The notes beneath the pieces are model-generated. The model was given only the letters and a program-made list of their open reading frames with translations, had not been told where the DNA came from and searched no databases. Positions 22,574 through 33,323 of a DNA stretch of 64,000 bases are shown here, one piece after another. Numbering within the stretch: the first letter of the stretch is position 1; every line of letters starts with the position of its first letter. This DNA comes from Chionoecetes opilio (lineage: Eukaryota > Arthropoda > Malacostraca > Decapoda > Majidae). Where the stretch lies: contig JACEEZ010001175.1 of assembly GCA_016584305.1 (NCBI GenBank), positions 22,501 to 86,500 on the forward strand, read 5' to 3'. The position numbers were made by a program, and so were the translations under genes.

Positions 22574-22672
22574 CAGGCTAAATAGGTAGCCCCCCCCCAA
22601 CGCTACCCACTCGTTCCCACAGAGTGAGGCGTCTTTTATGCCCCACGCCCACGAGACCTATATAAACACTAG
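22574..22672 (+). pseudogene. AGMO-like first exon, copy B
   Basis: Same sequence as 14769-14879, but the ATG has lost a base and several further bases are missing. It is preceded by a TATA-like AATATAAACC near 22512. The indels agree with the poor quality of the surrounding sequence. Confidence 0.6.
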
Positions 22673-22789
22673 CCCCAAACCGCCCCTCCCCCGGCGGACT
22701 TTTTGGCTAGCTCCTGGGGGGCTATTGGGGGGCCTTCGGGCCCCCAAACACAACTCCCCCAGATACCCCCCTTCAACTTTCCTGAAAAA

Positions 22790-23060
22790 TGGATGTAGAA
22801 ATGTATGTATTAAGCCAAACCCCTTCACACAACCCCAAACCCCTTCATCCCCCCCCCCATTCACTCACCCATTTCCCCCCCCCCCACCCATTCCTCAACC
22901 CTTACCCCCAAACCACACACCATTTTCCCCTCACCCTCCACCTATTCCCTCACCCCTCACCCCCAACCCCCTTTACCCCCCCATCACCCCACACCCCTTT
23001 CCCATCACCCCCCCCATTTACTCACCCATTACCCATCACCCTACTCAAGGTTTTCCCCAA
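22790..23060. repeat. CCCATTCACC-type minisatellite (mirror of 28209-28480)
   Basis: Degenerate C-rich tandem (ACCCATTCACTCACCCAT-like). Open frames rich in Pro/Thr/His are artefacts. Confidence 0.75.
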
Positions 23061-23310
23061 ATTTTCGCAACCCCCTTTTTTTTACAATTCGCGTAATAGG
23101 CGCTAAAAAAAAAAGAAAAAAAGGATCGGCTCATCCCCAAAATAGCCCTTAAAACTTTCCCCCGGCAACCTGGTTTCCAAAAAGTGCCATATGATGGGGT
23201 TTCGCCACGGGGGGGGGGAACCAATAGCAAAAAACACAAACACACACACACACACACAAAAGACACACTACACCACCACCACACACACTTTCGCTTTTAA
23301 ATTTTTATAG

Positions 23311-23339
23311 ATGCCCAGGATGGCCCAAATTTGCAGATG
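23311..23339 (+). pseudogene. AGMO-like mini-exon, copy B
   Basis: Acceptor atttttatag, ATGCCCAGGATGG-like body, donor GATG|gtgaga. It matches the mini-exon 27905-27936 of copy C and the 3' end of the copy 1 first exon; here shortened by small deletions. Confidence 0.55.
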
Positions 23340-23389
23340 GTGAGACAGAAGAGGAAGGAGAGGACTACTATCAGGTGTTACAATAGAAG

Positions 23390-23943
23390 TGCGGAAATTC
23401 TTCTAAAACTTTATTTTGGGTCTAGTCAGACCTCCCTAGAAATCGGTTTTAGTTTTGGGGCTCCATATTACAGGTGCATATACCCTTTTTAGAATCAGTG
23501 CAGAGAAGGAGACCAAAATATTCAAGGGATGCGTAACTTTAGGGATCAGGAGATTGAAGCTATTAAAGTTACACTCACTCGGAGACACAAGTAAGGGGCG
23601 GTCTGGGTAAAGTTTTTTAAATAGATAAAAATTTTTTAATATAGGAGGGTAGGAAAAAAACTTACGCTATTAACCAGGGTAGAACAAGGTTAAAGGTTCA
23701 AAACTGGAAAACCGTTATTTAAAAAAAAAAAAGGGAAAAATTTTTCACAAAATAGGTGGCAAAATTTAATTGAATGGACCCTTTGTATAGCAGTAGCTAG
23801 TGCGGGTCATTAGAGAGCTTTTTAAAGGGGGGTAGATAAAATTTTATGGTGGGGGGTGAAAGGGGAATGTAAAGGGAGGTAAATAACAGGAACTACCACG
23901 TGTAGGCCTCACGGCCTCTTGTAGCTTCCTTATGTTCTTATGT
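23390..23943 (+). mobile_element. CR1-like LINE 3' fragment in AGMO intron (copy B)
   Basis: RT C-terminal region and 3' UTR ending in cttatgttcttatgttc. It is the mirror of 27283-27872, so it was in the intron before the inverted duplication. Confidence 0.8.
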
Positions 23944-23966
23944 TCTTATGTTCTCCCCCTATGCAG

Positions 23967-24082
23967 ACCTCGCCCATCTTGCTTGCTCTCACCCTGCTGG
24001 AGGTCCTGGTTAGATTCTAAGGGTGCGGAGAGAGAGCCACAAGTTTACACTCCACAACGCAGTCATCAACTACTGCACCCTC
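23967..24082 (+). CDS. AGMO: AGMO-like exon, N-terminal membrane segment (copy B)
   Basis: Acceptor ctccccctatgcag, then TSPILLALTLLEVLV, a shifted or altered stretch, and RRESHKFTLHNAVINYCTL. Normal donor sequence is lost: after ACCCTC the DNA passes within about 20 bp into a CR1-like LINE. With the mini-exon and first exon upstream, this is a three-exon AGMO 5' fragment on the plus strand, facing the copy C fragment tail to tail. Confidence 0.7.
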
Positions 24083-24102
24083 ACCCTCACCTGCACCAAG
24101 AC

Positions 24103-25870
24103 AAGGGAATTAGTGGGGCCGTTAAGATTAAAGCAGGGTGAGGTCCTAAATAAGGATGAGGATATGAGTAAATATCTAAATTATTATTTCTTAAGTATTT
24201 TACTCAGGAGGATACACAGGCAATACCTGAAAGAGAACATAATTTTAAAGGAAGCGATGAGGAAAAACTCAAAAATATTGAGATAACTAGGGAAATGGTG
24301 GAAGAGGGTATAGATAAAATGAAGAATATTAATTCGCCAGTACCAGATGAAGTGTATCCCAGAGTATTAAAAGTATGCAAAGAAGTTGTTAGTGAGTCGT
24401 TAGTGCAGATTTTTAGGAAATCGGTTGCGATAGGCGATGTGCCGTTATTGTGGAGGAAAGGAAATGTTGTTCCCATATTTAAGAAGGGAGACAGAGAACT
24501 AAAGTAATATTATCGACCCGTTAGTCTAACGTCAGTGGTAGGTAAATTATTGGAATCTATTATTGTAAAAAACATTAGAGAGCACTTAGAAAAAAATTGT
24601 TTGATCAATGATTCACAACATGGATTCACCAAGGGTAGGTCATGTTTCACCAATTTATTGAGTTTTTATAGGAAAGTTTATGAGACGGCAGATAATGATA
24701 AGGATTATGATAAAATATACCTGGACTTTAGTAAGACATTCGACAAAGTACCACACGAGCGACCCGTAAATAAGGTTAAGGCTCATGGAATAGATGGGAA
24801 GGTTCTTCGTTGGATCAGAGTTTGGCTAAGAAATAGGCAACAAAGGGTTACAATTAATGGTTTTAAATCTGAATGGGGACAGGTGACAAGTGGAGTTCCA
24901 CAAGGGTCTGTTTTGGGTCCATTACAATTTTTGATTTACATCAACGACTTGGATAGTGGGATTAGCAGTGATATCAGCAAGTTTGCTGATGATACTAAGG
25001 TAGGTAAGAGTATTGGATCACAGTCTGATGTAAACATATTGCAGGGAGACTTAGATAAACTTAATGAGTGGGTAGTCAGATGGCAGATGGAATTTAATAT
25101 TGATAAGGGCAGCGTTATGAATATTGGTAGAAAAAACCCTGGTTATAGATACTCCATACGCAATGTATCGCTAAAAAGATCAGAAGCTAAAAAAGATCTT
25201 GGAGTGAGGCTGAGCCCAGACCTCCGACCTAGGAAACAATGTATTGAGGCTTAGATTGAGACTAGATTCATTACCATAAGTGTTAAAAGTAGAAGTGCGT
25301 CAGTTCTTCTAAAGCTTTTTCTAGCTATAGTCAGACCTCATCTAGACTATGCGGTTCAGTTTGGGTCTCCATATTACAGGATGGATATAGCCTTGTTAGA
25401 ATCAGTGCAGAGAAGGATGACCAAAATTATTCAAGGGAAGCGTAACTTTAGTTATGAAAAGAGATTGAAGCTTTTATAGTTACACTCACTCGGGAGACGC
25501 AGAGTAAGGAGCGACCTGATAGAAATGTTTAAGTGGATAAAGGGATTTAATAAAGGAGAGGTAGGAAAAGTTCTTACGGCTATTAACCAGGGTAGAACAA
25601 GAAGTAACAGATTCAAGCTGGAAAAGCTTGTAATAAGAAAGAAATAGGGAAAAACTGGTTCACAAATAGGGTGGTGAATGATTGGAATGGACTCAGTAGA
25701 CAGGTATTTAGTGTAGAGTCAATGGGGAGCTTTAAAGAGGGGCTGGATAGGTTCATGGATGGGGATGAAAGGTAGATGTAGGTAGTGTTAGGTAACAGGA
25801 ACTACCACGTGTAAGCCTCACGGCCTCTTGTAGCTTCATTATTTTCTTTTGTTCTACTTATTTTCTTATG
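24103..25870 (+). mobile_element. CR1-like LINE, RT and 3' end
   Basis: Continuous CR1-type order: a GPLRLKQGE-like linker, NYRP-like block, SQHGFTKGRSC, YLDFSKTFDKVPHERP, SGVPQGSVLGPLQFLIYIND, KFADDTKVG and LGVRLSPDL, with a late stop near 25254. Then comes the RT C-terminal region (RPHLDYAVQF-like) and a 3' UTR with the same tail as the fragments above. A stop near 24507 and another near 25254 interrupt the frame. It sits at the centre of the B/C inverted repeat. Confidence 0.88.
24535..25254 (+). pseudogene. CR1-like reverse transcriptase core
   Basis: Holds the catalytic FADD (family YADD/FADD) and the GVPQGSVLGP primer-grip block within one 239-codon frame. It lacks the endonuclease domain, so the insertion is 5' truncated. 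Confidence 0.85.
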
Positions 25871-26301
25871 TACACAGACTCACCGTGACAAGGAAACAAA
25901 AGACGATGGGTAATGAAAAAATAAACAACAATGGAAAATAGCGTTAAAATTAGAACGAAAAAACCCCGGAAAGCACAGATCCTCTTATCCCCCTACTCCT
26001 CTAATCTCTCTGTCACCCTATACCACACACGGTTACAGGGAGTTTCGTACACAAGTTGTTTTATACCCAGGTCTTGTTAGTAGTTTCGTACACTGATTTT
26101 GAGTTTTTTCGTACATACCTGTTGTCGTTTCGTAACACTAGTAATCAAGTTCAACTCTGAGCTTAGTGTACGGAACGACTTTGGTTTCATATAGACTACG
26201 AAACAACTTTTTGGTGTACGAATCTACTGGTGTATGTTATGAAAGTTACATGTGTAAGAACTGACTGCACCCCCCACACACACAGAGATACACAGACTCA
26301 C
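25871..26301. other. AGMO intron after the HRxxH exon, copy C
   Basis: Begins with a short copy of the exon donor region (cacagactcaccgtgacaag at about 25876-25895), then A-rich DNA similar to the copy 1 intron at 4570-4640. At 26040-26225 it has several TTTCGTACAC/GTGTACGAA words in both orientations. Confidence 0.5.
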
Positions 26302-26468
26302 CGTGACAAGCTCTGTGCCACCAATATGCACACAGATCCACGCCCAACAGGCCGAAGAGGTAGGTGGTGTGGGAGTTCCAGGAGAGAGAGACGAGACGAC
26401 ACTCTTTGTAGACCCAGACTCCAGAAACGACAGAAACGGCAGAAAACTCCACTCCTCGAAAGATTAAT
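26302..26468 (-). CDS. AGMO: AGMO-like exon with first His box (copy C)
   Basis: Minus strand, acceptor ccccttcctcag, donor CACG|gtgagt, both canonical. It reads GVWVYKECRLVSLSW, then NSHTTYLFGLLGVDLCAYWW and HRACH, matching AGMO LPWDSPWTW...FLGVDFGYYWFHRMAHE in order and spacing. HRACH plus the next exon supplies the HRxxHE di-iron ligands. A small duplication in VSVVSGV is the main irregularity, and this is the cleanest AGMO exon of the window. No copy of the next exon (HxxHH) is found on this side. Confidence 0.85.
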
Positions 26469-26478
26469 CTGAGGAAGG

Positions 26479-26600
26479 GGTGATTGTGTGTGTGTGTGTG
26501 TGTGGGTGGGGGAGTGTGTGTGGTGTGAGTGTGTGTAGGGGGGGAGGGGGAGTGTCTGTGTGGGGGGGGAGTGTGTGTGTGTGTGTGTGGTGTGTCAATT
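26479..26600. repeat. Short GT/G-rich tract at the acceptor
   Basis: Counterpart of the 5101-5780 minisatellite, here unexpanded. Confidence 0.8.
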
Positions 26601-26836
26601 TCTATCCCTCTCTATTTCGATTTTTCTCTCTAATCCTGTCTGTCTGTTAATCGGTATCTCTCTTCATTACCTATTTTTCCTCGATTCTGTCTATTTATCC
26701 ATCTATCTATCTGTCTATCAATCTTTCAATCTGTCTGTCTTTCCCTCTATCTATGTAGTTGTTTCTCTATCAATAAATCTGTAATATCTTTCAATCTATC
26801 TTTCTTTCCATCTAGCTGTTCCTCTATCAATCTGTC

Positions 26837-26857
26837 ACTCACACACACACACACACA

Positions 26858-26932
<75 letters not shown>

Positions 26933-27105
26933 AGACACACACACACTCACACACAAACACTCACACTCAAAGGATAAATGATAAAAAATGTAGCAATGGA
27001 GACGGGGCCATACGAGTGTAGCTGAGGCCCTGTAAAACCCAACTAGATGAATACACACACACACACACACAACACACACACACACACACACACACACATA
27101 CTCAG
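26837..27105. repeat. (AC)n arrays
   Basis: Two CA arrays (about 26837-26950 and 27053-27103), separated by sequence matching 6165-6260. Confidence 0.93.
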
Positions 27106-27154
27106 CCCCCCCCCCCTCTACACACACTCACATCCTTAAGGCCTCATTCATTAC

Positions 27155-27267
27155 GAGGGTGCAGTAGTTGATGACTGCGTTGTGGAGTCTAAACTTGTGG
27201 CTCTCTCTCTCCGCGCCCTTAGAACCAGGACCTCCAGCAGGGTGAGAGCAAGCAAGATGGGCGAGGT
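27155..27267 (-). CDS. AGMO: AGMO-like exon, N-terminal membrane segment (copy C)
   Basis: Minus strand, acceptor tctccccctatgcag, donor ACCCTC|gtaatg. TSPILLALTLLEVLVLRA is read in one frame; after a GA-repeat length change the rest appears in the next frame (HKFRLHNAVINYCTL). Phase 0 at both ends fits the mini-exon before it and the INLSRG start of the following exon. Confidence 0.75.
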
Positions 27268-27282
27268 CTGCATAGGGGGAGA

Positions 27283-27872
27283 ACATAAGAACATAAGAAC
27301 ATAAGGAAGCTACAAGAGGCCGTGAGGCCTACACGTGGTAGTTCCTGTTACTTAACACAACCTTACATTCACCTTTCATCCCCATCCATGAATTTATCTA
27401 GCCTCCCTTTAAAGCTCTCTAATGACTCCGCACTAACTACCTGTCTATACGAAGTCCATTCAATTCATTTACCACCCTATTTGTGAAAAAGTTTTTTCCT
27501 ATTTTTTTTTTATATATACGGTTTTCCAGCTTGAATCCGTTACTGCTTGTTCTACCCTGGTTAATAGCCGTAAGAACTTTTCCTACCTCGCCTATATTAA
27601 AACCCTTTATCTACTTAAAAACTTCTATCAGACCGCCCCTTACTCTGCGTCTCTCGAGTGAGTGTAACTTTAATAGCTTCAATCTCTTCTGATACCTAAG
27701 GTTACGCATCCCTTGAATAATTTTGGTCATCCTTCTCTGCACTGATTCTAACAAGGATATATGCACCCTGTAATATGGAGACCAAAACTGAACCGCATAT
27801 TCTAGGTGAGGTCTGACTAGAGCCAAATAAAGCTTTAGAAGAACTTCCGCACTTTTACTTGTAACACCTTAT
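27283..27872 (-). mobile_element. CR1-like LINE 3' fragment in AGMO intron (copy C)
   Basis: RT C-terminal frame RPHLEYAVQFWSP...VQRRMTKIIQGMRN and the (GAACATAA)n end at 27283-27305. Mirror image of 23390-23943. Confidence 0.85.
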
Positions 27873-27904
27873 AGTAATCCTCTCCTCTCCTCTCTCTGTC
27901 TCAC

Positions 27905-27936
27905 CATCTGCAGAAAGTTGGGCACATCCTGGGCAT
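27905..27936 (-). CDS. AGMO: AGMO-like 32-nt mini-exon (copy C)
   Basis: Acceptor tattattatag, donor GATG|gtgaga. It encodes DAQDVPNFLQM, equivalent to the VPDYV motif between the N-terminus and the first helix of AGMO, and joins in phase 0 to TSPILLAL. In copy 1 the matching sequence is continuous with exon 1. Here it is split from it by about 0.67 kb that lacks an obvious donor at the 5' side. Confidence 0.6.
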
Positions 27937-27954
27937 CTATAATAATATAAGCGA

Positions 27955-27957
<3 letters not shown>

Positions 27958-28024
<67 letters not shown>
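27958..28024. repeat. (GT)n microsatellite
   Basis: Pure GT array next to the mini-exon. Confidence 0.97.
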
Positions 28025-28025
<1 letters not shown>

Positions 28026-28208
28026 GTGTGGTGCTATAGGTTCCGGCCCCCGTGGCGCAATCCTATCATATGGCACAGTTTTGGAACCAGGTTGACCAGG
28101 GGAAGGTTTTAAGGCTATTTTGTGGATGATCCGATCACTTTAAAAAAAAAAAAAATTATCAGCCTATTAGCGCGAATTGTGAAAAAAAAAGTGGGTTGCG
28201 AGAATTGA

Positions 28209-28480
28209 GGAAACCTTGATGTAGGGTGATGGGTAATGGGTGAGTGAATGGGTGGGGTGATGGGTAATGGGTGTGGGGTGATGGGTGAGTGAATGGGTGG
28301 GCGGTGATGGGTTGGGGGTGATGGGTGAGGGAATAGGTGGGGGGTGATGGGTAATGAGTGTGTGGTGATGGGTAATGGGTGAGTGTATGGGTGGGGGGTG
28401 ATGGGTAATGGGTGAGTGAATGGGTGGGGGGTGATGAATGGGTTGGGGCTGATGTGAATTGGTTGGCGTTAATACATACA
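28209..28480. repeat. GGGTGATGGGTAATGGGTGAGT minisatellite
   Basis: About ten degenerate copies of a G-rich unit of about 20-40 bp. Mirror of 22790-23060. Confidence 0.85.
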
Positions 28481-28610
28481 TTTCTACATCCATGATTTCA
28501 GGAAAGTTAGAAGATGCTATCTGGAGAGTCTGTGTTTGGTGGGCCGAAGGCCCACCAATAGCCCTCCGCAGGAGCTAGCCAAAAAGTCCGCCAGGAGGGC
28601 GGCTTTGCGG

Positions 28611-28721
28611 CTAGTGTTCTATATAGGTCTCGTGGGGCGTGAGGGCATAGAAGACAGCCCTCACTCTGTAGTCCAAGCCCCTGTAGGTAGCGTTGGCGGG
28701 GGGCATACCTATTGTAGCCAT
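28611..28721 (-). CDS. AGMO: AGMO-like first coding exon (copy C)
   Basis: Start codon at 28719-28721 (minus), frame MATIGMPPANATYRGLDY...TYIEH then TAG. Almost identical to copy A. A TATA box lies 57-64 bp upstream of the start. The TAG comes from the sequence that splits it from the mini-exon, so either a donor is used that I cannot see or this copy is inactive. Confidence 0.65.
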   Translation of the reverse strand: MATIGMPPANATYRGLDYRVRAVFYALTPHETYIEH

Positions 28722-28777
28722 GGGTGTGTGTGTGAGAGAGACAAAAGGGTAAGTGACTAAGAGCAAAGATGTTAGGG

Positions 28778-28785
28778 CTTATATA
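28778..28785 (-). promoter_or_regulatory. TATA box of AGMO copy C
   Basis: TATATAAG on the minus strand, followed by CTCTTAGTCACTT at an initiator-like distance. Conserved in copies 1, A and B. Confidence 0.55.
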
Positions 28786-28835
28786 GTTCAGGAGAGTGAG
28801 ATCAAAGTAGTACGGAGTGTATGGAGGTGGATGAT

Positions 28836-30160
28836 TACATAGGATTACATAGGAATAACAGACACCAGGATACCTATTGGTCCATAGCGAGGGTATCTGC
28901 TGAACTACATACTACTAACTATCAACTACTTGTAAGAAAACAGTTGGAAAATGATACCATGTCCCTAAAGAGAATAGGAACATGGAAGTTTCATAGTGCA
29001 GAATGATAGGATATGAAAAATACTAACTACAACTACCACTACCACTACGACTAATCGATACGGGGGACTAGATACGAATTCGCACTATCAATACCCATTT
29101 ACTTTACAGTGCGTGTCAAGTCTGTTTTTGAATGTAGTTATTGTGCTGGCCCCGACAACATTTGCTGGTAACTTGTTCCATCGTTCAACGACTCTAACAT
29201 TGAAATAAATTTTACGGAGATCGGTGATGCAACGTTGACCGTTTAGTTTTAAACCATTATTTCTTGTTGTCACTTGAGTTTAAAGCTCGAATAGGTTCTC
29301 TTGATTAGTGACATCAAAACCTTTTAGAATCTTAAAGGTTTCTATCAAGTCCCCACGGATTCTACGATCCTTTAAGGAAAACATATTAAGTTTCCGCAGT
29401 CTCTCTTCATAAGATGAATTTCGCAGAGATGGAATTTGTTTGGTTGCTCTTCTTTGCACTGATTCCAATTTGGCTTGATCTTTTACGAAACAGGGCGACC
29501 AGAATTGAACGGCATATTCCAAGTGGGGCCTAACCAAGGACATGTATAATTGTGTCATTACTTTCTGAGTTTTATGTTCAAAAATACGTTTAATAAAGCC
29601 CAACATCATATTTGCCCTTTTACTGGCAGCTAGGCAATGCGGACTGGTTTTCAGATCATTACTGATGATGACACCTAAATATTTCTCCTGTTGTACTTCA
29701 GTTAACGATTTATTTTGCATTTGATAGTTATATTTGAGGTTATCGTTGCCTATATGCATTACTTGACAATTATCGGAATTGAATTTTAATAGCCAGTTAT
29801 CACTCCAATCTGATAGTTTGTCGAGATCACTTTGTATGAGTTCGCAGTTTTCTGTAGTATATGCTTTACCGCCTAATTTGGTGTCGTCTGCAAATTTCGA
29901 TATTTTAGATACAAGTCCGCAGTCTAGATCGTTGATATATATCAGAAAAAGAGTAGGACCCAAGACCGAGCCCTGAGGTACCCCACTAGTAACATCTAAC
30001 CAATCAGATGCCTCGTCATTTATTACTACCCGTTGTTTACGATTTGAAAGCCAATCGCCAATCCATGAACATAATTGCTCTCCTAAGCCATGTGCCCTTA
30101 GCTTGGTCAAAAGTCGCTTATAGGGAACTGTATCGAAGGCTTTCTGAAAATCAAGGTGGA
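28836..30160 (-). mobile_element. LINE (CR1/L2-type, second family), copy C only
   Basis: Inserted in the AGMO upstream region between CCACCTACTCC and CTCCATACACTCC-like sequence, which are joined in copies A and B, so it arrived after the duplication. Minus strand; 3' end at 28836 with the repeat CCTATGTAAT. The same tail starts at 63980, at the right edge of the window. Confidence 0.88.
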
Positions 30161-30170
30161 GTAGGTGGAG
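29088..30170 (-). CDS. LINE reverse transcriptase, 5'-truncated
   Basis: Long frame LDFQKAFDTVPYKRLL, SGVPQGSVLGPTLFLIYIND, KFADDTKLGG, EKYLGVIISNDLK, RPHLEYAVQFWSP, VQRRATKQI, to NLFEL, one stop, then the C-terminal block RWNKLPANVV...HCKVNGY. Only one stop in about 350 codons suggests a young insertion. The endonuclease part is absent. Confidence 0.88.
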
Positions 30171-30267
30171 GAGGAGGAGGAAGCTGACAGCGTAAATGTG
30201 GTCATCGATCTCTATAATCATCTTTTCAAACCTAGATACTTGTGGTGATAATGATAAGAATTGCTTT

Positions 30268-30410
<143 letters not shown>

Positions 30411-30411
30411 C

Positions 30412-32628
30412 TACATAACGACGCATACATAACTTTTCGAGAAACCTATCGAATTTATAGAAATAAATTAACATCTGTTTTAAGAGCTGCGAAAAACCAA
30501 TATCATAAAGAACAATTAAAGCAAACTCAAGGTAATCCCATATCACACTGGCAGTCTATTAATAAAATTCTTGGCAGAAGTTCAACTACATCAAATAACT
30601 TAATTGAATTAAAACCTCCATGTAATAACACTGCTGATAAATTTAATGATAGCTTCTTGCGGTTCGGAGATTCCTTAACCAATAATACATAAGATAACTA
30701 CTCACATAGACAATATTTATGCATTCCTCCAGCCTTTTCTATGTATCTGACTCCAGTAGAGGCAACGGAGACAAGTACCTAACAGCCATTAAGTCTGACG
30801 CAGCTGGTTGTGACGACATTTCAACTAAACTTTTAAAGCTCACTGCTTCTTCTATTTATCGTCCATTGACACACATAATTAATCTTTCCTTAAAAGCTGG
30901 TACATTTCCAGATCAATTAAAAAAGGCCAAGGTAATACCATTACATAAATCAGGGAACAAGAATGACATAAAAAACTATCGTCCCATCTCAATCCTTCCT
31001 GCTTTTAGCAAAATATTTGAAAAGGCAATTTCTACTCGCCTTATTAACTACTTGGAGGGAAACAGCTTATTATCTGATTCTCAACATGGCTTCAGATCAA
31101 ACCGCTCTACAGAAACAGCAATTTTACAGTTTGTCAGTGACTTATACCAAAACTTGGAACGTAAATATTATGTTGCAGGAATATTTAGAGATTTATCAAA
31201 AGCTTTTGATTCTTTAAATCACCAGATACTTCTCGACAAATTAGAAAACATAGGGATAAGAGGTGTGCCTCACCAACTGTTTAACAGCTATCTTAGTAAC
31301 AGGTCACAAAGTGTTTTTTGTAATTCCAATTATTCTCTTTCAAAATCTATATCTAAAGGTGTACCTCAGGGATCTATTTTAGGGCCTATACTTTTTCTTA
31401 TATATATAAATGACATAGTCAATGCTAGTTCAAAATTTAAATGTACTATATATGCTGACGATACAAATCTCCTATTAGCTGATGATAACCTGAACTCCTT
31501 ACATTTTAATTTGCAAATTGAATTGTTGTTGATAAATAAGTGGATACAGGCCAACAAATTAAATCTCAATGTTACAAAAACCAATTATATACTGTTTCAA
31601 AATCGTTCAATAAAAAATGTCATGCCCCCAATATTATTAGAAGGTGAACCAATACAACGTGTCTCTCATAAAAAAGTTTTTAGGTGTAATTATCGATGAA
31701 AATTTAAATTGGAGCCATCATATTAATGAGGTATGTACAAAGCTATCAAAAATATATGGCATCCTATATAGAGTCCGCCATCAACTAACAACAGAGAGTA
31801 TGTTAAGTATATATTACACTTTATGTTACCCTCACCTGATCTACTGTGTCTCCATATGGGGCTGCACATGGCCATCATTTTTGAAAAAAATAGTAGTAGC
31901 CCAAAATAAGATCATCAGATCTATTCTATTCATGGATAAATTTGATTCTACCAGCCGTAATTATTCTCAGTTAAAATATATTAAATTTCAAATTAAATAA
32001 AAATAAAATTTTGTATTGTTGCTTATTTTTTAAAGATATGAATGAATGGTAACAAACTTTTCAAATTTATTGAAAGTTCTCATAACACGAGGGGTAATAA
32101 TATAAATCTAGTGAGTCCACAATTTCGAACAACCATCTACAACAAGAGTGGGTATTGACGGTCCTCAGCTGTGGAATTCCCTTCCTACTAATGTAAAAAC
32201 ATTAATATTTACAGTAATTTATTTCAATTTAAAAAGAAAATAAAGAGTTATTGTGTTTACTTGTCAGAATACAGGATGTTAGACGAACGATGTAAGTGTG
32301 TGTCAATACGCAAGTCAGTGTGGATGTTCTATATTGTTAACGCTTGTAAGAATGCATTTTGTTGGAGATTTGGTGCTTGTTTTTACATAATTGGAATCTT
32401 ATTTACTGTATTTGTAAAGTTTGATTGCATAATAATCTATTCAAAATAATTTCTTAGAAAATAATGTTGCCTGTGTACTGCCAAATTTAGATTAGAAATT
32501 TCCGTCTGTCAAAGAGTCTTGGCTCGACAGACCATGCCGTTAATAGACATGGTAATATAAGTTTGTTTATATAATTATAGATGTAAACAATTATGGCAAT
32601 AAATTTACTATTACTACTATTATTATTA
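30412..32628 (+). mobile_element. LINE-L, duplication copy C (best preserved)
   Basis: Contains the linker (AYITFRETYRIYRNK), RT and C-terminal thumb with an A/T-rich 3' UTR ending in CTATTACTACTATTATTATT. 5' truncated at the GT array. A and B contain the same element in opposite orientation. Confidence 0.9.
30719..32000 (+). pseudogene. LINE-L reverse transcriptase
   Basis: Frame with SDAAGCDDISTKLLK, NYRPISILPAFSKIFEK, SQHGFRSNRSTETAIL, LSKAFDSLNHQILLDKL, GVPQGSILGPILFLIYIND and YADDTNLLLADD to about 31699. One frameshift near 31675 separates it from KFLGVIIDENLNWSHH...DKFDSTSRNYSQL. Catalytic YADD is present. The frameshift and a late stop make it inactive unless they are sequence errors. 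Confidence 0.88.
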
Positions 32629-32933
32629 CACACACACACACACACACACCAAAACAATATAGTATCACCAAAGTGTCTAGGTTATAAAAGTTATATATAA
32701 TATATAGAAGCTTTGACTCCATTATTTGTCCCGATATTCCTGTTTTTCTCTCTTTGTTCTATCACCACCAATTTTTCCACAATATAGGATGATGCCTCTT
32801 ACGCTGATAAGGATTACAGAATGAGTACAGCAGTGATAAGAATGATAAGAATAATGCATGTGTTGTACCTACCACTCACACCCCCAAAAAATCCTTAATC
32901 AATAAAACAACAAGCTACAAAGTGCTCGCGCGC

Positions 32934-32966
<33 letters not shown>

Positions 32967-33323
32967 CGAGAGAATGTCGGTGGTGGTGGTGGTGGTGGTG
33001 AAGGTGGTGGTGGCATCAATAGTGGGTGAGACATTCTCTGATACAGTTCGGTTCCTCACTAACAACCTACACACACACACACACACACACATACACGCAC
33101 ACGAACGCACATGCAAACACACGCGCGTGCAGTCATCAGCCAAGAGACTACTAAAAAACCCTCGAAATTACACATTTATACCAGAAAATAATGATAAAAT
33201 TCAGAAAAAAAATGACTCATCAGACTTTTTCAACACCAAAAATTTGCAAAAATGATAATAACAAATAATGACAAACCTTAGAAAAAAATTATTAATTGAT
33301 GTTTAATAACAAAAATTACCGGT
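32629..33323. other. Flank of the complete gypsy element (CA, GT, GGT arrays)
   Basis: Counterpart of 11849-12581, with CA at 32628-32650, GT at 32936-32963, GGT at 32978-33012 and CA at 33070-33092. Confidence 0.65.
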
